Part shown: in pieces, positions 1 through 6,827 of the stretch
Numbering within the stretch: the stretch's first letter is position 1
Layout of the letters: each line of letters begins with the position of its first letter
Assembly (NCBI GenBank): GCA_019454705.1
Contig: JACFNS010000117.1
Coordinates: forward strand, 1-7,375
Source: Taibaiella sp.
GTDB lineage: Bacteria > Bacteroidota > Bacteroidia > Chitinophagales > Chitinophagaceae
Length of the DNA: 7,375 nt
Reading direction: 5' to 3'
Notes under the pieces: model-generated
Told to the model about the DNA's origin: nothing
Database searches by the model: none
Seen by the model: the letters and a program-made list of their open reading frames with translations, nothing else
Translations under genes and position numbers: made by a program

Positions 1-1
1 C

Positions 2-61
2 GTAACTATGACAGATAAAGATGGTAATGTATATAATGAGCGTTTGCACTTGCAACGCTAA
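2..61 (+). CDS. C-terminal end of an unidentified plus-strand gene (partial)
   Basis: An open frame enters from the left edge and stops with TAA at 59-61, giving 19 residues that end in DGNVYNERLHLQR. The only support for it being a real gene end is that the frame is open from the edge and that a strong hairpin terminator starts 18 nt after the stop, where the 3' end of a plus-strand gene would be expected. It converges on the L,D-transpeptidase gene. Too little is visible to name a family. Confidence 0.45.
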   Translation, partial: VTMTDKDGNVYNERLHLQR

Positions 62-78
62 ACAATAAGGATAATAGA

Positions 79-120
79 ATAAGAAAAGCCCTGTATGTAA
101 TCATACAGGGCTTTTCTTAT
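79..120. terminator. Bidirectional intrinsic terminator between convergent genes
   Basis: Positions 79-97 and 102-120 form a perfect 19-bp inverted repeat around a 4-nt loop (TAAT, 98-101). The stem core is GCCCTGTATG, and its outer part is A-rich on the left and T-rich on the right. On either strand the RNA therefore forms a stem with a U-rich 3' side. It lies between the stop of the plus-strand gene (61) and the stop of the minus-strand L,D-transpeptidase (147), so it can end transcription from both sides. Confidence 0.85.
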
Positions 121-146
121 ATACTCTTGATAAGAATGGATTGCTC

Positions 147-869
147 CTATTTCTTAATGAATACCCGTGTACCTATACCCACTATGCTATAAAGCTCGTC
201 CATATCGGCATTGCGTATAGCTACACAACCGTCTGTCCAGCCTACGCCCAGTTCTATCATATTGTCGCCATTCTTCCATATGCCATGTATGCCTACATTG
301 CCACCTATTCGGGCATTCTTAGGTATCACTCCTCTGTCTTTTAGTCTGTTGAAATTTTCTACATGTTCAGCAGTTGGGTAACTCAGCTCCATGTACTTAT
401 TGTACTTAGAGTTGGGGTTCAGTCTGGTAATGGTGAACCAACCCTCCGGTGTGTTACGGTCGCCTTCCATCTGCTTGTTCATGGCAGGATTGGGGCCAAA
501 CACAGCCCTATACCTGCGTATGAGCCTGCGCTTATAAAACAGCTTCAGTTCGTAATGCGATTTATCAACGTAGATAATCAGTGAATCCCTGTTTAATGTA
601 TCAGGGCGGATGGGCATACCGGCACCTATTTTAACCGGTTTGGGCATGATGACAGTTTCAGTCACAATCATCGCCCCCTGCTTATACTGCAGCTCCCGTA
701 TGATGTTGCCTTTGCCATCTTCATACTCACGCACCACTTTTACATCCTTCGGCTTCTCTATTTCTTTAGCTACCTGCGCAAACGCGTTCGTGGTGCATAC
801 AAATATGCACATAATACATATTGCCGCACCTACACCTATGTGTAATAACCTTAAAACGTTTTTCAACAT
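147..869 (-). CDS. Secreted L,D-transpeptidase (YkuD family) with a TDGC active-site motif
   Basis: The 240-aa product is a probable exported peptidoglycan-modifying enzyme. YkuD-fold L,D-transpeptidases use a catalytic cysteine to form 3-3 cross-links or to attach proteins to the stem peptide. Numbered from the ATG at 869, residues 1-31 are a signal peptide (hydrophobic core, then AFA before Q32). Residues 33-90 are a charged linker without a recognised domain. The YkuD domain runs from about 95 to 239, with GDRNTPEG at 136-143, catalytic-motif His195 in GIHGIW, and T212-D213-G214-C215. Cys215 is the predicted nucleophile. The 16 residues between His195 and Thr212 fit the family pattern, but the usual SHGC reads TDGC, so the second motif histidine is Asp. 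A TTG at 890 extends the frame by 7 residues, but the ATG at 869 fits the signal peptide and follows an AGAAAGGG sequence. It lies 95 nt downstream of the kinase gene and may be co-transcribed with it. The family assignment is firm; the substrate is unknown. Confidence 0.9.
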   Translation of the reverse strand: MLKNVLRLLHIGVGAAICIMCIFVCTTNAFAQVAKEIEKPKDVKVVREYEDGKGNIIRELQYKQGAMIVTETVIMPKPVKIGAGMPIRPDTLNRDSLIIYVDKSHYELKLFYKRRLIRRYRAVFGPNPAMNKQMEGDRNTPEGWFTITRLNPNSKYNKYMELSYPTAEHVENFNRLKDRGVIPKNARIGGNVGIHGIWKNGDNMIELGVGWTDGCVAIRNADMDELYSIVGIGTRVFIKK

Positions 870-878
870 GAGTGTACA

Positions 879-886
879 CCCTTTCT
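879..886 (-). promoter_or_regulatory. Possible ribosome binding site of the L,D-transpeptidase gene
   Basis: On the minus strand AGAAAGGG lies 9 nt before the ATG at 869. It supports that start over the in-frame TTG at 890, which lies upstream of this site. Shine-Dalgarno use is generally weak in Bacteroidota, so the functional call is tentative. Confidence 0.4.
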
Positions 887-964
887 GCAACTTGCTAAGC
901 TAATAAATTCTGAAAGAAATATCCAGCCTTCAGCTGTTGGTAAATGTTAAAATATCCGGGTTGC

Positions 965-2602
965 TTAAGCAGCCTTTACCGTAAAATAAAATGTGGAACC
1001 TTTGCCTGGCTCGCTCTCCACCCATATCCTGCCGCCATTTTGTCTTGTGAACTCTTTGCACAGCATCAGCCCTATACTGGTGCCTGATTCATTAGCCGTA
1101 CCTGCAGTACTGGTGTTAGTAGGTTCAAATATCTTCGCCTGCTTGTCTTTGGGTATGCCTATGCCGTTATCCTTTACTGAGAATACGACCATATTTCCTT
1201 CCGGGTGCCTGGCAGCATTTATCTCCACCTTACCACCGGGATTAGTGAATTTGATAGAGTTTGATAACAGGTTACGCAGGATAAACTTCAACTGGTTTTC
1301 ATCAGCCAACACCCTTGTGCCCGCAGGCACATTGTTTATGAGGGCAATTTGTTTATTATCGGCAGTAGCTTTGAACAGGCGCATTTTATTGTTGACAATA
1401 TCCGTGGCATCACAAACGGTTTGGTAAATCCCGTCACCTTTTATCTGCAGTTTGCCCCAATTCAGCAGTTTGTCCAGTGTGTCGATTGAAGCTTTTGCAT
1501 TTTCTTCTAAAGAATCCAGAATGAATTGCTTTTCATCTTCCGCTGTTTCTTTGCTCCTATATATATCCAGCAATACCGGTATGCTACCGATAGGGCCTTT
1601 AAGGTCGTGCCCAATGATGGAAAATAGTCTGTCTTTTACCATATTCGCATCCTGCAGTTCCTGCTGCCGCTGGGCCAGTTCTTTATTTAGCCTGCGCGAC
1701 CTGGACAAGTAAAAAAACAATGTAACCAGCATGGCACCCAACACGATAGCAGCAGACAAATACAGGTTCCTTATCCGTTTGTTCTGTTCTTCGCTTTCTT
1801 TTAATTCGTCCAGTTGGGCACTTGTTTTCTCCAATTCGTATTCGGCCTGAAGGTTGGCTATCGCCTTAGCTTTCTCCATGTTGAACAGGCTATCTTTTAA
1901 AGCCTGGGCTTCTCCCATGAACCTCACCAGTTCTTTATACTTACTATTGGATACAGCCCAGTCGGACATACCCTGCAAAATATCCAGTTGCAGCCGTCTA
2001 TCCCCTATTTCCCTTGCAATCTCCAGTGACTTATAAAAGGACTCTGTGTTTTCCGGGTTAAGTTCTGCTTCCACTACACCCAGGTTATACATAGCCTGTG
2101 CGTAATCTTCCCGCATATCCATTTCATCTGCTAAAGCCATAGCCTGCCGGTAACATGCTATTGCCTTATCCCAGTCACTTTTCTCCCGGTGTATAATACC
2201 GATATTCATGAGCGGAGAAACCCGGGCCCTTTCAAAGCCCTTCACACTGCTGTACTCCAAGGCTTTCTCGAAGTATTTTTTTGCAGTGTCCAGCTGCTCC
2301 ATACGTGCATGAGTAGTGCCGATATTATTATACAGGAAAATAGTATTGGCAGTCATTTTAGTTGCCGACGACAAGGCCAGACCCTTATGGTAGTAATCTA
2401 ATGCTTTGCCGAAATTTCCGGAGAAGTCGTTGGCAACGCCCAGTTTTACATACGCATTGATAATAGCTGATGTATCATTTGTTTGTTCAAAATACTTAAA
2501 TGCTTCCAGGAAGTAGTTGATAGCCACATCATAATTGCCCCGCACCCCTTCTATTTGTCCGAGGTTGAGCCTGCAACGCGCTACCCCTGATTCATCCTTC
2601 AA
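965..2602 (-). CDS. TPR-containing membrane sensor histidine kinase, main body (frame broken near its 5' end)
   Basis: This 545-aa segment carries nearly all of a Bacteroidota-type TPR sensor kinase. Helical TPR-like repeats fill about residues 5-235, a charged coiled coil follows at about 241-278, and one transmembrane helix is at about 281-299. A second short coiled coil precedes the kinase core. The H-box is IGHDLKGPIG, with phospho-acceptor His332. The ATPase domain has an N-box (NLLSNSIKFT, 444-453), G1 (DNGIGI, 478-483), an F-box (IFEP, 491-494) and a G2-like GTSIGL (507-512). The catalytic core therefore looks intact. It should autophosphorylate in the cytoplasm in response to an envelope signal; no response regulator is in the window. 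The TTG at 2602 is only a nominal start: the frame stays open to 2659 and reads SAAKEAIKIFEK just upstream, which continues the TPR pattern. The true 5' end lies in the fragment at 2617-2934, one frame away. Joined by a -1 shift, the protein would have about 656 residues. It may be a pseudogene, a sequencing error or a recoded gene. Confidence 0.85.
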   Translation of the reverse strand: MKDESGVARCRLNLGQIEGVRGNYDVAINYFLEAFKYFEQTNDTSAIINAYVKLGVANDFSGNFGKALDYYHKGLALSSATKMTANTIFLYNNIGTTHARMEQLDTAKKYFEKALEYSSVKGFERARVSPLMNIGIIHREKSDWDKAIACYRQAMALADEMDMREDYAQAMYNLGVVEAELNPENTESFYKSLEIAREIGDRRLQLDILQGMSDWAVSNSKYKELVRFMGEAQALKDSLFNMEKAKAIANLQAEYELEKTSAQLDELKESEEQNKRIRNLYLSAAIVLGAMLVTLFFYLSRSRRLNKELAQRQQELQDANMVKDRLFSIIGHDLKGPIGSIPVLLDIYRSKETAEDEKQFILDSLEENAKASIDTLDKLLNWGKLQIKGDGIYQTVCDATDIVNNKMRLFKATADNKQIALINNVPAGTRVLADENQLKFILRNLLSNSIKFTNPGGKVEINAARHPEGNMVVFSVKDNGIGIPKDKQAKIFEPTNTSTAGTANESGTSIGLMLCKEFTRQNGGRIWVESEPGKGSTFYFTVKAA

Positions 2603-2616
2603 CTTCTCAAATATCT

Positions 2617-2934
2617 TTATGGCTTCCTTTGCCGCACTTTCCCCGGTTGCATTTCTTCGCTATAGATGCCTGAAAGCATCAGCAAAATCGAGGCCCGTCC
2701 TTTTAGATAATTGCTTTTATCAAAGACATCAAGCCCCCGCGTCAGCAAAATCTTCAGCGAATCATTATGCGTGTTTTTATACTCTTCAAAAGCCTGTTTG
2801 TATAAATCCAGTTTTTGCGAATCCGACTTAGCTTTTGATACTTCTTTATGATATGAAGCAACAGGTTTTTGAGCAAATGAAAATACCTGCGAGTAAATAA
2901 TGACCAATAGGGTAACCGCACAAATTTTATACAT
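2617..2934 (-). CDS. N-terminal fragment of the TPR sensor histidine kinase (signal peptide and first helices)
   Basis: From the ATG at 2934 the frame gives 105 residues. MYKICAVTLLVIIYSQVFSF followed by AQ is a clear signal peptide. Residues after it (KAKSDSQKLDLYKQAFEEYK, then LKGRASILLMLSGIYSEE) are helical and TPR-like. After Gly98 (MQPG) the frame yields only KVRQRKP and stops at 2617-2619, in the middle of a TPR. The next frame continues with ESAAKEAIKIFEKLKDESG, the expected second TPR helix, and runs into the kinase body. This is therefore the front end of the same gene, not a separate protein. An upstream in-frame ATG at 2967 would place 11 mostly polar residues before the signal peptide and is less likely. 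A near-consensus promoter lies 57 nt or more upstream of the chosen start. If no frame correction occurs, the product would be a short exported, non-functional fragment. Confidence 0.75.
   Translation of the reverse strand: MYKICAVTLLVIIYSQVFSFAQKPVASYHKEVSKAKSDSQKLDLYKQAFEEYKNTHNDSLKILLTRGLDVFDKSNYLKGRASILLMLSGIYSEEMQPGKVRQRKP
2620..2659 (-). other. Frame break inside the histidine kinase gene
   Basis: The fragment frame ends at the TAA at 2617-2619, and the kinase-body frame is first closed upstream by a TAG at 2660-2662. The change of frame must fall in the 40 nt between them. The natural point is the GGGG run at 2641-2644: re-reading one G (-1), or restoring one missing G, joins MQPG to ESAAKEA and keeps the TPR spacing. 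The context CCG GGG AAA G is not a canonical X XXY YYZ slippery heptamer, although a tRNA on GGG could slip back one base onto another GGG. Confidence 0.8.
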
Positions 2935-2990
2935 CTTCCGTCCGTTGCCGGGACAATAGGCAGGCATGCCCCGTTATTAATAATAAAACA

Positions 2991-3020
2991 CAAAATACAT
3001 AGTGTATGAATAAAAACAAA
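2991..3020 (-). promoter_or_regulatory. Probable Bacteroidota-type promoter of the histidine kinase gene
   Basis: On the minus strand TTTG (3020-3017) is followed after exactly 19 nt by TATTTTG (2997-2991). This nearly matches the Bacteroidota consensus TTTG-N19-TAnnTTTG and is one base short in the -7 element. Transcription would start near 2984, about 50 nt before the ATG at 2934. It lies between the terminator of the receptor gene and the kinase gene, as expected for the start of a new transcription unit. Confidence 0.45.
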
Positions 3021-3051
3021 CAGGTGAAACCATACGATAATATGATATAAA

Positions 3052-3079
3052 AGCCGCGCTGTAAGAATACGGCGCGGCT
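3052..3079 (-). terminator. Intrinsic terminator of the TonB-dependent receptor gene
   Basis: Positions 3052-3063 pair with 3068-3079 in a 12-bp stem that includes one G-U pair. The loop is the 4 nt at 3064-3067. The outer 8 bp are very GC-rich (AGCCGCGC on the plus strand). On the minus strand the stem runs directly into TTTTATATC. It lies 25 nt after the receptor stop codon (3104) and upstream of the kinase promoter, so it separates the two transcription units. Confidence 0.8.
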
Positions 3080-3103
3080 ACCTTTATGCGTGTTTGTCCT
3101 TGC

Positions 3104-5503
3104 TTAAAAATCTATCCGGTAAGAGAGGTTGGGCAATATACCCAACTGGTTGACGGTTTTTACAGCACCGGCTTCCCTGTCGAAATAGGAGTAATAGAAG
3201 TTCTGGCGGTTGGTCACGTTCTGTACTTCCAGTTGGATACTGTGTGTAACCCGTTTATTGTTGATTTTGTAATAAACACCCAGGTCGGTACGGAAATAAG
3301 CCGGTACCTGGCGGGTAAAATACTGCTTAGGCACATATACAGTTTCCCCCGCCTGTACGGAGCTGTTGATGTCGATAGGAGATTCCCGCATGCCCCCACT
3401 ATACAATACCTTTCCGTTCAGCCCCAGGATTTTTCTCCCACTCCTGCCTATGCTGAATTCTTTACCGCCCAAAACGTTCACCTGGTAACCCCTGTTGAAT
3501 GTAGTATTGTATTCGTCGCCGGGGTAGTCTGTGTAGGTCGACTTATACAAAGAGGCTGTAGCCAGCAGGTAATAACTATTGGAGAACGAGCGCTCCAGGC
3601 TAAAATCTATCCCATAGTTCTGCCCTGTGCCATCGCTCACTAATTGTTGAGTATTAAAGAGTGAATATATATCCAGTGCATTGATAATAGAGAACCCACC
3701 CGTGCTGTCTTTTTCTACAGGAATATTGTAGAGGTATTGATAGTAGACTTCTGTTTTAAAACGCATATTCCAGGGCAGTTGCCGCTCGTAACCTACCACC
3801 GCATGGTATGCCTTTAACAGCCCGAGGTCTTTATTAGGATAAGTATCGGCCTGGCCCTGTTTCTTGCTCTGGAACATGTAAGTAGACAGATGTTCGGGCT
3901 TGCTATGCAGGCCTGTAGCCAGTGAGTATGTATTTTTACCCGAAGTATAGGTAGCCGCCACGCGTGGCTCAATACTATAGCTGCCATTCAGTGCGAAATA
4001 AGAACCGTGCAAGCCGCTAACAAAAGTGAGGTTCTCACTCATACGGTGCTTCCACTGGGCATAAGCCTGGTAGTATTGGGCGTCGCCTTTACTGTTCAGG
4101 AATGATTTCCACTCGTTGCTATGTTCATCAAAAAAGTTGTTGTTGAGCTTATACCCCATTTGCTGAGCTATCGCACCAAAACGTACTGTGTTTTTATTGT
4201 TCAGCTTGGTATTGTACAATACAGACACCCTGTATGCATTGTTTACAAACGACTCGTTGGCCACATGTACTGTGCGGTAGTCCTGTGCGGGGTTAAGTGT
4301 ATCTACCAGTTCTTTTTCTTTTTCATAAGATGCCGACACTACTGTTTTCAGATAAGAGTTTTTGCCGGTAAAGTAGGTATGCGATATACCTGCCACACCC
4401 ATCATATTATCCGCTTTCAGTACAAAGTTGGGGTCGTCGTCTGTCCATTTGCTGCTGTCTTTTACCGGGTCTTTATACGCGCTGTTGTAGCCACCTAATC
4501 CCCACAGAGAAAATGTACCAGCCTTAGCCGTAGGGAAATTCAGCTTGATGGACGCATCCTGGTATTTTGGCAATACTCCGCCGAAGCTCACGATGTTATC
4601 CAACAATGCCAGTGTGGAATAACGATAGTTGAGCAGGTAAGAAGATTTACCGCCTTTTTTAAATGGCCCTTCACTTGCCAATTCCGTTCCCAGCGTGCTC
4701 AACTGGAACGTATGCTCCCGTTTCTCGGTATTACCATTACGGAATTTCATATCAAACACACCCGATAATGCATTGCCCATTTCGGCAGGGAAGGCACCGG
4801 TATAAAAATCTGATGTACCCAGCACATTAGCGTTGAGCATACTAATAGCTCCGCCGGTTGTACCCAATCCACTGAAGTGGTTGGGGTTAGGAATTTCAAT
4901 ACCTTCCAGGCGCCACAAAACGTTCTTGGGTGAGTTGCCCCTTACAATTATACCATTGAACATATCACCGCCGTTGGATACACCCATGAAGTTCTGCGCC
5001 ATACGGGCAGGGTCGGCAAATGATGCGGCATAACGTTTGGTTTCTTCTACAGATATAGAACGTGAACTGATAGTTGCAAATTCGTTCAACGCTCTGTCAG
5101 ATTCTTTGGTTGCGCTGATGGTCACCTCATCCATCTTTTGCAAGCTTTCTGTCATAGACATATTCAGCTCCAGCTCCTTGCCGGATGTAACCAGTACCTC
5201 CGATGCCACTGCGGGTTCATAACCCATATACTGAAACATAAATGACTGCCTGCCCACCGGCACATTGCTGATGACAAAGTAACCATCACCATCTGTCACA
5301 GCATTTAGCTGGTTATTTGACTTGGCCGCAATTATTACTCCTGCCAGGGGTTGTTTAGATTCCGCATCCAGTACCCTGCCACGTACCTTTTGTGTAAAAG
5401 ATTTTTGCTGCATGGCTTTTACCGGTTCGGTTTGCTGGGCTACTGCTTTATTAAGGCTGAACAGAGCCAATGCAATAGTTATCAAGTTTTTCGTCCGTAT
5501 CAT
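3104..5503 (-). CDS. TonB-dependent outer-membrane receptor with carboxypeptidase-regulatory-like N-terminal domain
   Basis: This 799-aa protein is a complete outer-membrane active transporter of the Bacteroidota type. Residues 1-22 are a signal peptide ending in AVA before QQ. Residues 39-118 form a carboxypeptidase-regulatory-like domain (VRGRVLDAESKQPLAGVII, then DGYFVISNVPVG and YMGYEP). A DEVTISATKE stretch at 125-134 sits where the TonB-box/plug junction is expected. The plug runs to about 255 and includes IIVRGNSP, RLEGIEIPNPNHF and FYTGAFPAEMGNALSGVFDM. The remaining 540 or so residues are a barrel of alternating aromatic and polar strands that ends in the typical terminal Phe (NLSYRIDF). 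No SusD-like lipoprotein gene accompanies it, so it is not an obvious SusC/D pair; the ligand cannot be read from the sequence. The start at 5503 is chosen because it begins the signal peptide; an A-rich leader precedes it rather than a clear Shine-Dalgarno sequence. It lies 85 nt downstream of a repeat-barrel protein gene and may share its transcript. Confidence 0.93.
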   Translation of the reverse strand: MIRTKNLITIALALFSLNKAVAQQTEPVKAMQQKSFTQKVRGRVLDAESKQPLAGVIIAAKSNNQLNAVTDGDGYFVISNVPVGRQSFMFQYMGYEPAVASEVLVTSGKELELNMSMTESLQKMDEVTISATKESDRALNEFATISSRSISVEETKRYAASFADPARMAQNFMGVSNGGDMFNGIIVRGNSPKNVLWRLEGIEIPNPNHFSGLGTTGGAISMLNANVLGTSDFYTGAFPAEMGNALSGVFDMKFRNGNTEKREHTFQLSTLGTELASEGPFKKGGKSSYLLNYRYSTLALLDNIVSFGGVLPKYQDASIKLNFPTAKAGTFSLWGLGGYNSAYKDPVKDSSKWTDDDPNFVLKADNMMGVAGISHTYFTGKNSYLKTVVSASYEKEKELVDTLNPAQDYRTVHVANESFVNNAYRVSVLYNTKLNNKNTVRFGAIAQQMGYKLNNNFFDEHSNEWKSFLNSKGDAQYYQAYAQWKHRMSENLTFVSGLHGSYFALNGSYSIEPRVAATYTSGKNTYSLATGLHSKPEHLSTYMFQSKKQGQADTYPNKDLGLLKAYHAVVGYERQLPWNMRFKTEVYYQYLYNIPVEKDSTGGFSIINALDIYSLFNTQQLVSDGTGQNYGIDFSLERSFSNSYYLLATASLYKSTYTDYPGDEYNTTFNRGYQVNVLGGKEFSIGRSGRKILGLNGKVLYSGGMRESPIDINSSVQAGETVYVPKQYFTRQVPAYFRTDLGVYYKINNKRVTHSIQLEVQNVTNRQNFYYSYFDREAGAVKTVNQLGILPNLSYRIDF

Positions 5504-5524
5504 GATTATTGATTTTTTCTGAAC

Positions 5525-5561
5525 AGGGTGTACTATGCCACCCTCAATCTTTTTTATTGAG
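5525..5561 (-). other. Two overlapping small hairpins in the receptor gene leader
   Basis: In the minus-strand RNA, CTCAAT (5561-5556) can pair with ATTGAG (5548-5543) across an A-rich 7-nt loop. AGGGTG (5544-5539) can pair with CACCCT (5530-5525) across an 8-nt loop. Both stems are 6 bp and share two bases (5543-5544). They lie between the repeat-barrel gene and the receptor start. No U-run follows either stem, so they are not a standard terminator. They could be mRNA processing or stability elements, or chance. Confidence 0.3.
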
Positions 5562-5588
5562 TTTGAATGAATAGATGAATGTGTTTGA

Positions 5589-6764
5589 TTATTGAATATC
5601 TACATGCAGGCCGGCGATTCCTCCTATATACATGCGCTGGTAATAACCCCATTGGTTCCTGCTCCACACTACGTTAGTGCCGTTGGTGTCATACATACTA
5701 TCGTTGGAAAAAGAATAGTTGTATGTAGGGCCTGCGAAGATTTCGACCTTATTGCCCAGCTTAACGGCTGCCAGCAGGCGGAATGAAGAATTGATTTGCA
5801 CCGTCGTCCAATAGTCAGATAATGAAGTAGAAACAAGCTCACCGTTCAGCCTGAAGCCTTTTGATAAAGGCAAGTGTGCGCCAATACCAGCCTCTGAAGC
5901 ATATACTGCCGTGGGATACCTGAAGTTGGCACCGATACCCACTATTCCGTACAGGTACTTACCACCCGAGCGGAATGTGGCTAATGTAGTCAGGTTATCA
6001 TCTACAGTAGCACCGATAAACATTTCACCCTTCCTGCTGATATTAATAAGGCCAATAGGAAAATCGCAGCTATCCGCAATGTTTATAAAGCCGGACAACT
6101 GCACGCCCTTTACATCCTGCGCCACATTGATAAACCCTGCCCCCTGGCTGTTGACAGCACCTGCGATATTGTAGAATCCTGCCACCTGGGTGCCTTTTAC
6201 TTTAGCCGCATTATTACCGAAACCAGCCACCTGTGCACCATCCACATTTTTGGCGATGTTCATGAAACCGGCACCCTGGAAACCATTTATTGATTTGGTA
6301 AGGTTTAGGAAACCACCCAGCTGGGCACCGCGTGTATTACCGGTATTTACATTGGCGAAGCCTGCAGCCTGCAATCCCTGGCTACTGCCCGTGATATTAG
6401 CGAAACCAGCACCCTGCAACCCACGTGCATCATTTTTCACAAAGTTCAGGAACCCGCTGAGTTGGGCACCATTGGCACGGTCCATAATGATATTGGCGAA
6501 TCCCGCTGCAACCAGCCCATTGCCATTATAATGAATGTAGTTGCCAAAACCTGAAGCACAAAAAGCCTCTTCTGATGCGGAAACCCCTGCTATGGCATGA
6601 AGGGAAAACCTGTTTTTATAATTGATAGCATCTGTCCAGTTGGTACTCAGTGGGTATACCAAACCAATATGCGCGTTGCTTTCCTTTATTTTACCACCTT
6701 CCTGCGCAGATGCGGATAAGGCTGAAAACATACATACAACCCCCGCTAAAAATCTTGATGTCAT
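5589..6764 (-). CDS. Outer-membrane protein with LA_2272-like 15-residue surface repeats and a C-terminal barrel-like region
   Basis: The 391-aa product has a signal peptide (residues 1-20, ending in ASA before QEGG) and a short region that opens like an outer-membrane strand (IGLVYPLSTNW). An array of about twelve 15- to 16-residue repeats spans 72-241, with consensus G-x-Q-x-A-G-F-x-N-I-A-x-x-V-x. The rest (about 246-391) alternates polar and hydrophobic residues in the manner of outer-membrane beta strands (GIGAHLPLSKGFRLNGEL, then EIFAGPTYNYSF) and includes the last residues, HVDIQ. The repeats resemble those of the LA_2272 surface repeat family known from Leptospira and Bacteroidota; that assignment is from memory of the pattern. 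No enzyme motif is visible and the function is unknown. AGGA at 6775-6772 lies 7 nt before the ATG and supports this start. A paralogue ends 63 nt upstream without a visible terminator, and the TonB-dependent receptor begins 85 nt downstream, so the three may be one operon. Confidence 0.8.
   Translation of the reverse strand: MTSRFLAGVVCMFSALSASAQEGGKIKESNAHIGLVYPLSTNWTDAINYKNRFSLHAIAGVSASEEAFCASGFGNYIHYNGNGLVAAGFANIIMDRANGAQLSGFLNFVKNDARGLQGAGFANITGSSQGLQAAGFANVNTGNTRGAQLGGFLNLTKSINGFQGAGFMNIAKNVDGAQVAGFGNNAAKVKGTQVAGFYNIAGAVNSQGAGFINVAQDVKGVQLSGFINIADSCDFPIGLINISRKGEMFIGATVDDNLTTLATFRSGGKYLYGIVGIGANFRYPTAVYASEAGIGAHLPLSKGFRLNGELVSTSLSDYWTTVQINSSFRLLAAVKLGNKVEIFAGPTYNYSFSNDSMYDTNGTNVVWSRNQWGYYQRMYIGGIAGLHVDIQ
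6042..6551 (-). repeat. Array of about twelve 15-residue AGFxN protein repeats
   Basis: The conserved Phe of the (A/S/G)GFxN motif falls at residues 73, 89, 105, 121, 136, 152, 167, 182, 197, 211 and 226 of the repeat protein. The spacing is 14-16 residues. A final degenerate unit reads IGLIN (237-241). The DNA copies are diverged rather than identical, so this is an old protein-level repeat and not a recent tandem duplication. The regular spacing suggests a beta-solenoid or a stack of similar strands, which is inference. Confidence 0.85.
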
Positions 6765-6827
6765 ATTGAAATCCTGTTGTTTGATAGAATGACACCAAGT
6801 GGAGCGCTTACCCCTATGTTAAGAAAT

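Noticed and set aside
919..948. Possible terminator between the kinase and transpeptidase genes (CAGC/GCTG stem)
   Set aside because: The stem is only about 4 bp and no proper U-run follows, so it is too weak to call.
2641..2647. Programmed -1 ribosomal frameshift at CCGGGGAAAG
   Set aside because: It does not match the X XXY YYZ heptamer and I see no convincing downstream stem or upstream Shine-Dalgarno stimulator. A mutation or sequencing error is simpler, so programming is not claimed.
3086..3643. 185-aa plus-strand open frame opposite the 3' part of the TonB-dependent receptor gene
   Set aside because: It lies fully antisense to a well-supported receptor barrel, starts before a terminator hairpin region, and has no recognisable domain or signal. 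It is a shadow frame.
6190..6531. Plus-strand frame with proline-rich repeated sequence (KPATCAP-like units)
   Set aside because: Its repetition is only the reverse complement of the AGFxN repeat array in the real minus-strand gene.
5589..6764. Idea that the L,D-transpeptidase anchors the nearby outer-membrane barrels to peptidoglycan, as reported for some alphaproteobacterial porins
   Set aside because: The predicted mature N-termini begin QEGG and QQTEP rather than the Ala-Asp type start linked to that attachment, and the genes are in different transcription units.
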